From Canna indica (Eukaryota; Streptophyta; Magnoliopsida; Zingiberales; Cannaceae), in contig CP136893.1 in the NCBI GenBank assembly GCA_034359265.1, positions 20,840,001-20,904,000 on the forward strand: a stretch of 64,000 nucleotides of DNA, in the 5' to 3' direction. This document shows, in pieces, positions 22,989-34,645 of the stretch (positions are counted from its first letter, which is position 1; each line of letters opens with the position of its first letter). The notes below the pieces were generated by a model that ran no database searches, was not told the origin of the DNA, and saw nothing but the letters and a program-made list of their open reading frames with translations. The translations under genes were made by a program, and so were the position numbers.

Positions 22989-24011
22989 GACTCCATTGGT
23001 CATGGACTTTCTTGATGTATTTTCTAAGGAGTTGCCAGGACTACCACCGATGTGGGAGATTGAATTTTGCATTGAGTTGCAGCCGGGGGTGAAACCTATC
23101 TCAATCCCTCTGTACTGGATAGCACCTGCTGAGCTGGGGGAACTTAAGGATCAATTGCAGGAGTTGTTGGACTTGGGGTTCATTCGCCCAAGTGTATCAC
23201 CTTGGGGAGCGCCGGTACTATATATTTATTAAAAAGAAAGATGGATCCATGTGGATGTGTATAGACTATCGGCAGCTTAAGAAGATAACGATCAAAAACT
23301 ATTACCCGCTTCCCAGGATTGATGATTTGTTTGATCAATTGCAGAGAGCTTAGTGGTTTTCATAAATTGATCTGAGGTCATGGTACCATTAGCTGAGGAT
23401 TTAGGATCAGGATATTCAGAAGACCGCCTTCAGAACGAGGTATGGTCATTACGAGTTCTTGGTCATGTCTTTCGGGTTAACTAATGCATCGGCGGCCTTT
23501 ATGGATATGATGAACCGAGTATTCAAGAAGTTTTTAGACAGGTTTATCATAGTGTTCATTGATGATATTTTGGTCTATTCCAGGAGCGAGGCTGAGCACA
23601 GTGAGCATTTGAGGGTAGTTTTAGAAACCCTCAGACATCACCAGTTTTTTGCAAAGTTCTCAAAGTGCGAGTTTTGGCTGAATAGTGTGGGATTCTTAGG
23701 GCATATAGTGTCTAGAGAATGGGTGAAAGTGGACCCCGCATAGATTGAGGCAGTTCGGAGCTGGGAGAGGTCGACCAATGTGATCGAGATCCGCAAGTTC
23801 CTGGAGTTGGCCGATTATTACAGAAAATTTATGGATAATTTCTCTAAGATTGTCGCCCCACTCACGCGCCTGACTCAGAAGAAAGTTAAATTTATTTGGT
23901 ATGACAAATGTGAAGAGAGCTTTCAGAAGCTCAAGGACCGCTTGACTATCGCCCTAGTGTTGGCATTACCCTCAAGGTTGGGGGGATCTACAGTGTATTG
24001 TGATGCCTCTT
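22981..24011 (+). pseudogene. Gypsy B reverse transcriptase and start of RNase H
   Basis: [14 protein letters not shown] (about 23010) opens the domain and [14 protein letters not shown] ends the first block. A frameshift at about 23225 moves [15 protein letters not shown] into another frame. The next block has [18 protein letters not shown] and the active site [12 protein letters not shown] (about 23555). The RNase H-side connection reads LADYYRKFMDNFSKI and PLTRLTQK. RNase H begins with STVYCDAS and is cut at 24011 by the solo LTR. Several stops occur (for example near 23353 and 23390). Confidence 0.9.
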
Positions 24012-25599
24012 TGTCACACCCTAAATCTGGTATGATCGGCAAGGGTACGCCACGTACCCCGAAGCCTAACCCCAAAATAAACCATACATAAACAAGTAAG
24101 AACCTAAATATTTTATAACATTTTAAACTTAAGGGAAAATGTCAAATCCCAAAAGAAACCCAACCACTAATTTTATAAATGTTAAATGTTCAATTATTTT
24201 CAAAACTTTTAAGTTCCAACAAGGACACCCCAAATTAAAGTAAAATGCGGAAACAAAATAACCGAGTCTATATGACTCCACAAAAATGAAAACGACTGAA
24301 CTCGGTATCCTCCTCGATCATGACATGCCACGAGACCCGCTGTTCTACTGCCACCAGTCACGCTAGTGCACCCCGGTACCTCCCTGACCTAGCTCAGGTG
24401 TTATAAAATAATAAAAATGATGGGTAAATCCAACTAGGACTTAGTGAATAGATAAGTTCTCAATCATCCAATTCAATCATCATCCATAAACAACAAATAG
24501 CATATATACAATATAAGCAACAATGATAGGAATAATCAGCAATAATCACCATTTATATGAGATGTAAATATCACCAAGCATAACCATCCACCCATATACA
24601 CAATAATCATAATAAGCATATCCAATAATCTAACAACATATAAACATCATATGAACAACCAACCATCCAAACAAGCCACCCGGGTCGGTCGTCAGCGTGG
24701 CATACTGATGAGCTTCCCGGTCTAAGGACCCGTCAGTCCGAAAATCCAGGGGTCTGTCAGTTCAATAATCCAGAGACCCTTCAGTCTACGAGTCGAGCGC
24801 TGATCACATCTGTCTCGACGTACTTCCCGCTCTTGCCACCCGGGTCGGTCGCTAGTGTGGCGGCTAGCGAGCTTCCCAGTCCACATCCACAAACACATCC
24901 AGGCATTAATAACCAATCCACATCATATATAAATACATGAATAAAATAAATACATAACGCCTTCATGCATGTATACCGTCTTGGGGCCCACCAGAGCCCT
25001 TGATAACCACAAGTAAAGGAGCACATATCTCATTCTATACATAGCATGTAAGAAGTAGAGTTATTCAAATAAGATTTCAGTTAATCACCTTCATGCGTCA
25101 TACCATACATGAGCAACCATGAAATAGGAATATAACACATCCAACATTGTAAGAAAAGAAGCAAGTATATCATGAAAACAATGCCGAAAGGAACTTCAAC
25201 AGTAAAATTAATGAAATGAAACAACAAGATAATATTTCGGCATATGATAACACTGATCTAGGATGAGATTCTCTTTATCAACTATTAAAACAATAAATCA
25301 ACTCAGATTGGAATCATAAAAATATGTAAAACATGATTTTTCAACTCGGCATGCAAAACGAGGCGACATCCGCCTACTGCTTTCAAAATCCGAAGATCTT
25401 ATGGTGAAATAGACCTCGCCAATGAATCCAAAAGATCGATTAGGTGAAAATCCATATATAACATGAATATTTTTTCTAACTTAAAGGCCTCAAAATAATT
25501 ATTTAGAATAATAAAAGAAATGCTTTAAATTTATTTAATAAATCATTGTTACGAATGAATATAATGGTGCTACAATTCAAATAAATTAATAATGAAATC

Positions 25600-26095
25600 T
25601 CAACCCTTTATTTAAACATGATCAAATCACAGCCTTTCATCTAATATGATGTAATCACATCCCTCAATCTAACCTGATGCAATCTCAGCCTTCCATTTAA
25701 CATGATGCAATCACAGCCCTCCATCTAGCCTAATGCAATCCCAGCCTTCCATCTAACATGATGTAATCACAGTCTTACATCTATCCCAATACAATCCCAG
25801 CCTTCCATCTAAAATGATGTAATCTCAGCCTCCCATCTAACATGATGCAATCACAGTCTTACATCTATCCTGATGTAATCTCAGTCTTCCATCTAACATG
25901 ATGCAATCACAGTCCTCCATCTAACCTGATGCAATCTTAGTCTTTCATCTAACATGATGCAATCACAGCCCCCCATCTAGCCTGATGCAATCCAAGCCTT
26001 CCATCTAACATAATGCAATCACAACCCTTCATCTAGACACGATGCAATCCTAGCCATTCATTTAGCATGAACAGATCTTAACCCTTCATCTTTCA
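25600..26095. repeat. 27-bp minisatellite inside the solo LTR
   Basis: Units like CCATCTAACATGATGCAATC followed by ACAGCCC recur about every 26-27 bp, roughly 18 copies. Alternate units differ (CTAACATGATG versus CTAGCCTGATG), so the true period is nearer 53 bp. Confidence 0.85.
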
Positions 26096-26099
26096 TCTT

Positions 26100-26530
26100 C
26101 AACCTAAACTAGGCTTTCTCCACCCCAAACCCAACCAGCCGCCGCCTCCACCCTTGGTCGCCACCGTCTGCGCCTGAAACGAGCGGCGAGACCAATCGAC
26201 ACTATCGCCGACCGCAGTGACGATCCGTAGACAGTCGGCGCTGCCTCCTTGTGACTTGGCGGCCACGAAGGCTTCCAGGCGACAGCCGCTGAGTCGGCTG
26301 CTCGCCTTATGCGTGAGGCAATGGCCGACGCCGGTCGGGATGCAGCCGTCTCGATGTGATGGGCTGCAAACGCCACCGTCGGGGCTGTAGCCGGCCCTAC
26401 CTAGGTGCCACTGCCGGATTGTGTTCCCCCATCCAGGGCATTCCGGCGGCACAGTAATTGCCGCCGATCTCGGGAGTACTGGCTGGCCCAAAATACTCTG
26501 TCGGCCACTATTTTCCAAAAATTGGTAGGT
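26100..26530. other. GC-rich block within the solo LTR
   Basis: GC content rises sharply here and the minus strand has open frames of 139 and 90 codons. Neither carries a domain I recognise. It may be LTR sequence or a captured piece; I make no functional call. Confidence 0.35.
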
Positions 26531-27161
26531 TTGCCAGAAAAATGCATCTCGTCGAAAAATATTACCAAAAATAGCAAAATACGAAACTGAAATTATCTAT
26601 GCGAAATCTCATCCTACAATCACTATCATGAATGAAAGAATTGGAGGAAAATGGTCAATCCACTCACCTCTTTGGAGAAGACGGGAAGGAAGAAGTCATG
26701 TCGGATCTTCCTTCAATCGACGTCGACGAACTTGTGGAACTTCGGCTTTGGCAGCTCCTCCTCCTCCTTGACGGTGCCCTCTCTCTCCTCTCCCCCATAC
26801 CTTGGGTGGCGTGCGACTAAAACCCCTGACTGCACGCCCCTAGACTCTAATTTATAGATCCTGGTTGGGGTCTAAATGATCAAAATATCCCTACTTAAGT
26901 TATCCGACTTAAACAAGTCATACCTAACATATTCTAACTCCGATTCGAGTTCCGATTGACCGCTAAATTTGTCCTGAGACCCTTTATCATCCTAGCATGC
27001 TAAATCACATATATATGGCAAATAAAATTTCTCTATTTTTTTTTTATTAATTGCTTACCTGACCGGTTCTAATCCTGAAGCTTTTCGCCAATCCGCACTA
27101 ACTCGAGCCCAAGGTCCCTTGCTTATGAACAAAATATTATTTAGGATTTTGGGGCATAACA

Positions 27162-27280
27162 CTCTTAGGTTTGTTTAGGGTGTGTACTGATGCAACATGG
27201 TAGGGTGATTGCGTACGCATCCAGGCAATTGAAAAACAACGAGAGGAATTACCCGACCCATGATCTAGGGCTGGCATTTA
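27162..27280 (+). pseudogene. Gypsy B RNase H, middle segment
   Basis: After the solo LTR the frame continues with [19 protein letters not shown] and NYPTHDL, the conserved RNase H region. A TAG lies directly after the duplicated CTCTT. The segment is cut at about 27280 by a copia-type LTR and resumes at 53805. Confidence 0.85.
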
Positions 27281-27892
27281 TTATTGGTGAAATGACCATA
27301 CTAGGGGGGGTAAATAATGTGTTATCTAATTTTTTGCCTAATTCCAATTTGAATGTTTACTTGATTACTTAGGAAATTCACAAATCGAGTAGTAAGCGGA
27401 AGCAAGATATAAATGATAAGCAATAAGATATGCAAAGTAAATAATGCTAACATAATTATTTATAGTGGTTCGACCCCAATGTCTACTCCACTACCTAAGC
27501 ACCCCGCTTAGGATTTTCAAACTAGCTTTACTAGAATATATTGTTTCTCTTACAAAGAGAACTTTACATCAGAAAATCTCCGCTCTCAAACCCAAGGCAC
27601 TTTCACACTCGGAAGTGTCCCGTCTTCCTACCGAGAGCACTCTCCCACCTCAACCTAAGGGACAACTTAACTAATCATAGTAAACTAAGTTTACAATGGT
27701 GGATTTAAGCCTTAACACCAAGGCAACTACGTACCAACTCAATCAAACCTAGCAACCTAGGTTTACACACTTGATATACAATCAAAATAAACAACAAAAT
27801 ACAATAACAATTGATGAAATAAATTAAAACAACAAGTACTTAGCTCCAAAAGAAACTCTATAGTCCTCTTGATGCCACTACAAGAAAAGAAG

Positions 27893-28450
27893 GTTTCACC
27901 GACGGATGTGTTACCAACCGATATTTTTTGTTGGTATTACCAACAAAATTACCAACAGATACATATATCTATTGGTAAATTTTAGAAAATCCTTATTTCT
28001 TTTCATTCCATCTTATTTTTCAGCCGACCAGCCTTTCCCTCTCTCCCAGCCGACAAAAACTCGCGCCCTTACTTATTTTTTTCAACCCGACGAAAATTTG
28101 CAGGTGCGCGACAAAAGTTTCCCTCTCCCACTTTTGTCGTGCGATTCTTCTCCCGCGACGCTTCTTCATCCTTCTTCATCTGACTGCCACCCGCGATCTC
28201 CCCTGCCACCTACTCTCGCAGAGGCCCGTTTGTCGTGGGATTCTTCTCCAACCGCGGCGACTTCATCCGACGCTTCTTCCCTACCACCCACGATCTCCCC
28301 TTCCACCCGCAACAAGCTCTCGCGGAGGCCCATCGCCAAGCTAGCTCCCCCCTGCCACCCACGATTCTTCCCCCATCCAACACTATCGCAGGCCCCTTTC
28401 TTCCGATTTCTCTAGATTTGTGCTGATTTGAGGTAAATTTCTTTAATCTT
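27893..28450. repeat. CACTA-B left subterminal repeats and GC-rich leader
   Basis: ACCAACAGAT and TTGGTATTACCAAC motifs occur at 27910-27985. A GC-rich stretch (28030-28420) follows, with repeated CCACCCGCGATCTCCCC-like blocks. The open frames there are composition-driven, and I see no domain. Confidence 0.7.
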
Positions 28451-28528
28451 AAATTTTTTCCAGATTTCATAGATTATTCTTAGAGAGTTGTTATTGATTT
28501 CTTAGAGAGCCATGTTCTTGTTATTGAT

Positions 28529-29432
28529 TTATGCATTTATTTGTTTTACTGCATGTAAATTTTTGTGCTTTTTCTTCTTTTGCTGCTGGTTCATGGTGGG
28601 GAAGATTTCTGTGCTCTCTGTCATACTATTTGTCTGTTCAAAGATAGCACCATGAATCTTCGAATATGCATTGTCATCTCTAGATTCATCCTCATCGTCC
28701 TTCTCTGATGCTAAATCCTTGGACACAATACCTATAGGATCTTCCTCTTCATCATTGTGAACTCCTTTCTTATTCTTTGATGCTACCATGAGTCTCAGAC
28801 TTTGCATCTTCAGCCGCTTCATAAGCAGCTGCTGCTGCATATTCAGCTTGTTTCAACTTGTTTAACATCTCAGCTCCATTCGCCTTTGCTTCATGTGCTT
28901 CTTGTTCTGCTGATTTGAGTGAATCAACAACCTTAGCCATTTCGCCTTTGAGAGGAGCTAGTTCATCTTCTAAATTTTTGATAGCATTAATTAAGTGAAG
29001 CTCCTTTGTATCCCACTCAGTGCTTGAATTATCAGTTTTAGCTTCCAATTTTTCAACAATTTTCTTGAGGCAAACTATCTCATATCTTGCTTCATCAAGC
29101 ATGACCTCATACCTCTCTTCAGTGTTCTTAAGAGTTGAATCCAATTGCTCTATCTGTGATCGAGCATCTTCAATTTTAGCTTGCTTTTCTAAAAGCCTTT
29201 CTTGATTTTCTCTTGACTCAGTAGACATTTCATTTAATGCTGAAGCTAAACCTTCCATTGTTTCTTTAACTTTTTGCAATTCATCTTTGCTGGTCTTAAG
29301 TTCATCAATGAGTTTGTTCTTCTCCTCGGACAGTTCATCAATATATGAAGCAGCAAACTTGACCTTGTCAAGTGCTTGCAACTTCTCCTCCTCTAATTTC
29401 TTAAGCTGAGACATTAGCTTATGAACTCTCAA
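28529..29432 (-). pseudogene. Captured WEB-family coiled-coil gene fragment
   Basis: The minus-strand frame 29432-28770 encodes about 220 residues of continuous heptad-rich coiled coil. Examples are SYIDELSEEKNKLIDELKTS, YEVMLDEARYEIVCLK and EWDTKELHLINAI. A second frame (28840-28529) continues with KNKKGVHNDEEEDPIGIVSK. I recall this pattern from the plant WEB family (weak chloroplast movement under blue light; At3g02930/At5g16730 type), whose members act in blue-light chloroplast movement or are uncharacterised. The N- and C-terminal thirds are absent. It lies inside CACTA-B, antisense to the transposase. It could also belong to another long coiled-coil family. Confidence 0.65.
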
Positions 29433-30280
29433 TCCTGAAACTTAAGGAGCTTCTTCAACTAAACCATTCATTCTTCAACTTAAGGAACTCTCAATCATTT
29501 GCATGTTAGTCTCTAGTATATAAATCATTTGGCTCTCACAGTTCAAACTAGCTCTCTCGCTAAACTATTCATTCTTCAACTTAAGGAACTTCTTGATTAC
29601 CCCCATCATTTCACTTCCAAGGAACCTTCCCAAGCAACCCCTTGCCTTGTCATGACCAACATTATCTATAGCATGTCAATCCAGTGCATAATCAAATTGT
29701 TGTTGTCTCATTAGTGTGTTTAATTTGCATTTCATATTTATCTCTGTTCTTGCCCTCCATTTTGGTGAAGTGAAAGTTCACCACTGACCTCAAGTTAGGG
29801 TAGACACCTATTTGAGTTAAGAATCTTGTGAGGGGGATGCCCCTTTCGAGGGAGGGGGATGACCTCAAGTTAAGGATCATTATAAGCTATTAGTGTATCA
29901 AAAATCACTTTTGCTAGGAAACCAAATTGTCCAAACACCAGTTTGGACTTCGGAATATCAATCACTATGGGATAGAGACTAAAAGCAATGGTGTATTTCT
30001 TTGTGAAAGTGATATCAAAACTAGCAAAGATAGTTCAGATGGTACTCAACCTTTATAGGACTAAACAGTCCTACATCCAAGCTCATATCTCATCTTGTCT
30101 AGCTTGTTTCCTTTAGCATTTTGTTATTCTTTTTGTTATTTTTTCTATTTAACTCAATTATTTGCATCCAATAAATGATTGAAGAAGATTATAAGCAATA
30201 AAATATGATGTTGATTTAATGGGAAGGCATCTAGGAGCCTAGAAACCATCTCTAATCTTAAAAGGAATATGTTAATAAAT
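29433..30280. other. CACTA-B interior, unassigned
   Basis: AT-rich sequence with short imperfect repeats (for example ATTCTTCAACTTAAGGAAC near 29470 and 29575). I recognise no gene. It may include intron or flanking sequence of the captured WEB-like fragment. Confidence 0.35.
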
Positions 30281-30284
30281 AACT

Positions 30285-30430
30285 TTGCATCATCATCTTC
30301 CAGATGAGTTTCCTGCAACAATATTAAATCTGATCTATGAATTCTTATTAGGCTACCCAAATACTCCACTGCCTCTTCCTTAGCAGCTCCTCTAATGTCC
30401 AACATGGTAAAATTTGATTTCAAAACAATA
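30285..30430 (-). pseudogene. LINE (L1-type) endonuclease N-terminal fragment
   Basis: The minus-strand frame reads MLDIRGAAKEEAVEYLGSLI and then SDLILLQETHLE. The N-RG...L..L......D...LQET pattern is the start of the apurinic-type endonuclease of plant L1 elements (usual form W-N-x-R-G). Only about 45 residues remain and no RT follows. Confidence 0.65.
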
Positions 30431-30794
30431 CTAGTTTGTATAGCCTGAACTATACACAATAAAATAATGAGTCCAAATAATAAGAATAAATGGCCTCAAT
30501 TCTAGAAGAAACAATAGAAATTGGTGACTTATGGTTATGCCTTACTCATATCTCTTTCTCTAGTGATGACAGTACTTGGAGCTTGAGGATTGTAAGAATT
30601 CTTCACCCTCACTGGTATATCACCTTCTCTAGCAGGTCTCATTGACTGGGGATGCAAAACTTCAATCCACTGCCACTGCCATTACTACTACTACCTAAGT
30701 TGCACATTACATCCACTGCCACTACACATTTTTAACCTAAACTGTACATTACATCCACTGCCACTACTACTACCTCAGCCCAAAACTTCAATCC

Positions 30795-30828
30795 ATCTTT
30801 TCTTTTCTTTTCTTTTCTTTTCTTTTCT
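30795..30828. repeat. TTTTC microsatellite
   Basis: Six to seven tandem copies of TTTTC. Confidence 0.9.
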
Positions 30829-30829
30829 C

Positions 30830-31440
30830 ATTTTCCAGCAAACAAATAATGAAAATGGCCATAAGATAGAAACCATATCTAATGAAAATGGTATTTTTAG
30901 AGCTTCTTTCCATAGTGATAGCATGTAAAAGCTCATCAGATTCCTCCCTCACTCCCATAAAGAGCTACTGGAACATGTAAAAGAAGACAAGGTTTTCCCA
31001 TGAGGCCTTGTCTCTCTTTTTGTTTCCTCCAATTATTTTATCATGTGCTTTTAATTGCTTCATCAACTAGCTAGTGCAATTAACAAGAGGGACCTTCTTC
31101 CTAGTACTACTCCTACTTAAACAAGCTCCCATCTTGACATATTTTGGGGAGATGCCTGTGTACTCCCATGAAAGTTTCCACATGCACACTGGTGAGTGAT
31201 TGCACACATATAAATTGTCTTGAGAATGACTACTTCATTAATAATTGCCTACAATATTAGAAGCTGGAAGATTAATTTTATTTAGCAATTAAATAGCCTT
31301 CCAGTCCATTGCTATTTAATGCTATATATCCTATCTTATGAAAAACCATGCCTTACACTTTGGAAAACAATGACCAAATCTCACATTCATGTTGCTTCTT
31401 CTTAAAGAGAGTCACTGAGTTGTAGGTGAATCAGTCACCT
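30830..31440. other. CACTA-B interior, nothing recognised
   Basis: AT-rich non-coding sequence. I looked for a third exon of the CASP-like gene on the minus strand and did not see one. Confidence 0.4.
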
Positions 31441-31449
31441 GATCACAAG

Positions 31450-32282
31450 AGAAGATAGCCCAAGCCATGGCCTTGTCCAAGAGCACAACCCCATTGACCA
31501 TGCTCACCACACACCTCACCCCCTGGATTAGGCTATATGCTGCAGCCATCCCATTAGCTATCACAAAGAACCTGCAAATCATACCAAAGACGATCTCAAA
31601 CTTATACTATCATAAGAAAAGAATAAATAGAAAGATGTCCCAAGCAATAATCTTGTGTTGAAGAGATAAGGAGAGAAAAAACATAAGAAACACCAAAAAA
31701 TTTAAGCTCAGTTTATATATTTATGATCTTCTCGGGAGCAAGTTGAACTTGGATTAAACTCTTGACCATATATACCCTACTTACCACAAGGAAAAGAGTG
31801 CATAAAAATGTCACAAACAAGCCACAGCTCAGAATCTTGTGTGATGAAGAGATTTGGGTAGGTGGTCACTTGTCTCAAATGCTTAAGCTGTTAGAAAATG
31901 ACCTAATTTAGATACTTAGGACCTCAGGCTTGTCTTAAATAGAGCAAGATTGCATAATCTTGTGTGGTGAAGAGAATTGGGTATGAATGCACAGATTCAA
32001 TCAAAACATAAATAATGAGATAAATAAAAGCAGAAGAGACAAGAGGAACAATAATGAAGAGATCGAAGAGGCTTACACCAGAGCTTTCATATCAGTGAAC
32101 CTTGTCTTCTTCTCCAACGAGAAGAACTTCCTGACCTGGGAGTCAAACCCTATAAGAGCAGTAGCAAGAACCCCAAATGCACAAATGGCACACCTCAGGA
32201 CGACCTCAATCATCTTCATGCTCCTGTCCAGGACTCGCAGCTTTCCACCTCCATAGTACACGGCCACAGTCCCTGGGCTCAT
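31450..32282 (-). pseudogene. Captured CASP-like (Casparian strip membrane protein-like) gene, exons 1-2
   Basis: CASP-like proteins are four-helix plasma-membrane proteins. Exon 1 starts MSPGTVAVYYGG at 32282 and contains MIEVVLRCAICAFGVLATAL (first membrane segment) and RKFFSLEKKTRFTDMKALV. It ends at a GTAAGC donor near 32077. Exon 2 (about 31590-31455) follows a TTTGCAG acceptor and encodes [20 protein letters not shown] and [15 protein letters not shown], ending before GTGACT at the family's usual intron position. Codons join in phase across the intron of about 490 bp. The last exon with the final membrane segments is not found. It lies antisense to the CACTA-B genes, and CACTA-C inserted 20 bp upstream of its start codon. 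Confidence 0.85.
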
Positions 32283-32302
32283 ACTCCGTCACCTTGAGCT
32301 TA

Positions 32303-32700
32303 CACTACTAGAAAAATGGTCATCAGCAACGGCTGATGCCGTTGCTGAGCCGTTGCTGAAGAGCATCAGCAACGGCTGAGCCGTTGCAATAGCGCCGTGA
32401 CAGAAAGTCGCGTTGCTGATGACTTCGCAACGGATCAGCAACGGCCGCTCGGGCCGTCGCTCAAAACATTATCAGCAACGGCCGCTCGGGCCGTCGCTAA
32501 AACTATTATCAGCAACGGGTTTGCAACAGACCCGGAGCCGTTGCTGATAACATTAATAGCAACGGCCTCGAGTCCGTAGCAAAGCCGTTAGTATAAACCC
32601 GTCGCTAAGCCGTTGCTGTAGGTCATCAGCAACGGTTGTCGATACACTTTTAGCAACGGCTTTCCCACGGACGGCCGTGGGAAAGCCGTTGCTGATGACC
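32303..32700. repeat. CACTA-C left subterminal repeats
   Basis: More than a dozen copies of ATCAGCAACGG or its inverse CCGTTGCTGAT occur in both orientations, the expected binding array for the TNPA-like protein. Confidence 0.88.
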
Positions 32701-33004
32701 CATACCTGCAAACAGAAATATTTCAAATTTCTAATTTCCGTTGATACATTGATACATTTATCTGATACATAACTCACACACCCATACCCTCATACACACA
32801 TCACAAACATCTCATACACATTCATTCACACATCACAAACACACCAAGATATACATCAAAACAATTATATTTATATTCATAATTATCCACGATAGTATAA
32901 ACACAATTCAAATGTAAAATTGAAGTATCAACATCTGAGTAACATAGTCAATATAAATTAAACAAGTTCAATATCTGAGTAACAAAGTCAATATAAACAA
33001 AATC

Positions 33005-34570
33005 TCACGATGACGATGGAGGATGGCCTGGATCATATGGCGGGGTCTGGAGTGCTTGAGTGTACACCGGCGTGGACTGACTCGAGGACGACGGATTAGA
33101 TGATGCCGAAGAGATGCCTGCTTCGGGATGACCCGACAAGTTGCGTAGCATAGCTTCTATATTCGCCATCGTCTGACTCTGACGCGCCATCGTCTGACTC
33201 TGGTGCTCCATCATCTCAGTCTGACGCGCGACCGTCTCCTCTAGAGTCCTTATTCTGTTACTATGATCATAACTGGATCTAGAGGTGGACGGCCGCTCAC
33301 CAGCGACCGGAGGGGTCGGTGCCCCAAGTGGCCCTAGTACGGCTCGCGCATGACCACTATCTGCGAAGCCATATACGCGGCCATGGTCCCAGCCACCTGC
33401 GGCCTCGACCCACGATGCTGCGTCAAAGTCCTCGGGGGTACCCCCGCGCTGCACCACCGTCTGGCTGTAGGTCTCCTACTCGAGTTTGATTTTTTGTTTA
33501 ATATTTATCATAAAACTTAAATTATAAATATATAATGAATAATTTAAACAAATATATAATTACCATAATGTATGCAGCGCGGTTGTGGATGTACTCCCCA
33601 GTCCCATGTGCTCGACGGTGAGTCCGCTCAAACACTGCCATCGGGGAGGGTCGCTGGACAGTCCCGTCATCCGACACCGTCGTCTACATTTACAAAACAA
33701 ATACATTAATTAGTACACATAATAACAAATAAAATATATAATTAAAAGATATACTTACCATACGGTTTGCGTGCACTGCAAATGCAACAGAGCCGCCGGT
33801 GTGACGCGCTGCTCCTCCCGACATGCGATTTCTAGCCGCATTCCGAGAAACCTCCTGCCATCGATCCGTCGACCATATCCCCACGAGCTGGTCCCATATA
33901 TCCGGAGTAATCCAACCGGGGCCGTATCCCCGAGTCTCCGCGATGTTAGTGGTCCCAGCTCGGGCCATCGCCTGGGACCGAGCTTGCCCCAGCTGCCCGT
34001 TGTACCTTGCCCGAGAAATAGCCTCCCAGGCAGCGTAAATGAAGGGCCTCTGGTCCTCGGCCCATGTATAGCGAGCCTGCAAAATAATAATATCAGTACC
34101 AATATTAATATATCATCATGCATGTAAAAAAAATAATAATACGTGCCTCAAACTCGCGCCATAACATGTCGACGTGCTCGCTAGGCACGTGAGACCACGT
34201 AGGCCATGCCCCGTGCATGTATCGTCGAATAGTAGAAGAAATGCTCCTCGGCACTTCTTCTTGCTGGAACCTGCACAACAAAAATAAATTTTAATATTAT
34301 ATTATGATATAATGAATTTGTAATGATTCATAATTCATGATATATTACGTACCGCTCCCCAATCACGCTAATCAATCTACGTGACTCTGTGGCTGGTGGA
34401 GGCTGCCACCTGTTCGGCCCGCGTGGCCGCCTACGTCTGGATGTACTAGCCTCGGCAGTATCATCGGAATGAGGATCAGCAACAGGAGGATCAGCAGCAT
34501 GAGTAAGTGCTGGAGTCTCACCGATCAGAGACTCCGAAACTCTCCTGCGTCGATAACCACGACCAGACAT
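33005..34570 (-). CDS. CACTA-C TNPA-like protein (Ptta/En/Spm, Transposase_24 type), five exons
   Basis: This protein class is thought to bind subterminal repeats and help excision. Exon 1 starts MSGRGYRRRRVSESL at 34570 and ends SRRLISVIGER near 34353. Exon 2 (about 34268-34148) encodes FQQEEVPRSISSTIRRYMHG and HVDMLWREFE, and its donor is GCACGT, so a GC-AG intron is implied. Exon 3 (about 34080-33760) has ITPDIWDQLVGIWSTDRW and NRMSGGAARHTGGSVAFA. Exon 4 (about 33685-33566) has SPMAVFERTHRRAHGTGEYI. Exon 5 (about 33472-33005) has WDHGRVYGFADSGHARAVLG, a short coiled coil and a Ser/Pro-rich tail. Exon order and boundaries match the CACTA-B copy, which supports the model. No stop is seen within the proposed exons. 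Confidence 0.8.
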
Positions 34571-34645
34571 ATCTGTCGAACAGACATATAATCAGATTAT
34601 TGTATAAATAGTAGAGATATATTTAATAAAATATATACTTTACAA

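Larger units (their letters stand above)
24012..27161 (-). mobile_element. Solo gypsy LTR with perfect 5-bp duplication
   Basis: The insert begins TGTCACACCC and ends GGGCATAACA, giving the TG...CA ends of an LTR. It is flanked by CTCTT on both sides (24007-24011 and 27162-27166). It splits the RNase H coding of gypsy B, and the frame resumes across it. No gag, pol, PBS or PPT is seen inside, so a 3.15-kb solo LTR left by LTR-LTR recombination is the best reading. By comparison with LTRs next to polypurine tracts it lies on the minus strand. Confidence 0.9.

Noticed and set aside
26099..26518. 139-codon GC-rich frame on the minus strand
   Set aside because: It lies inside a solo LTR, overlaps another open frame, and shows no family motif. 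I record it only as a GC-rich block.
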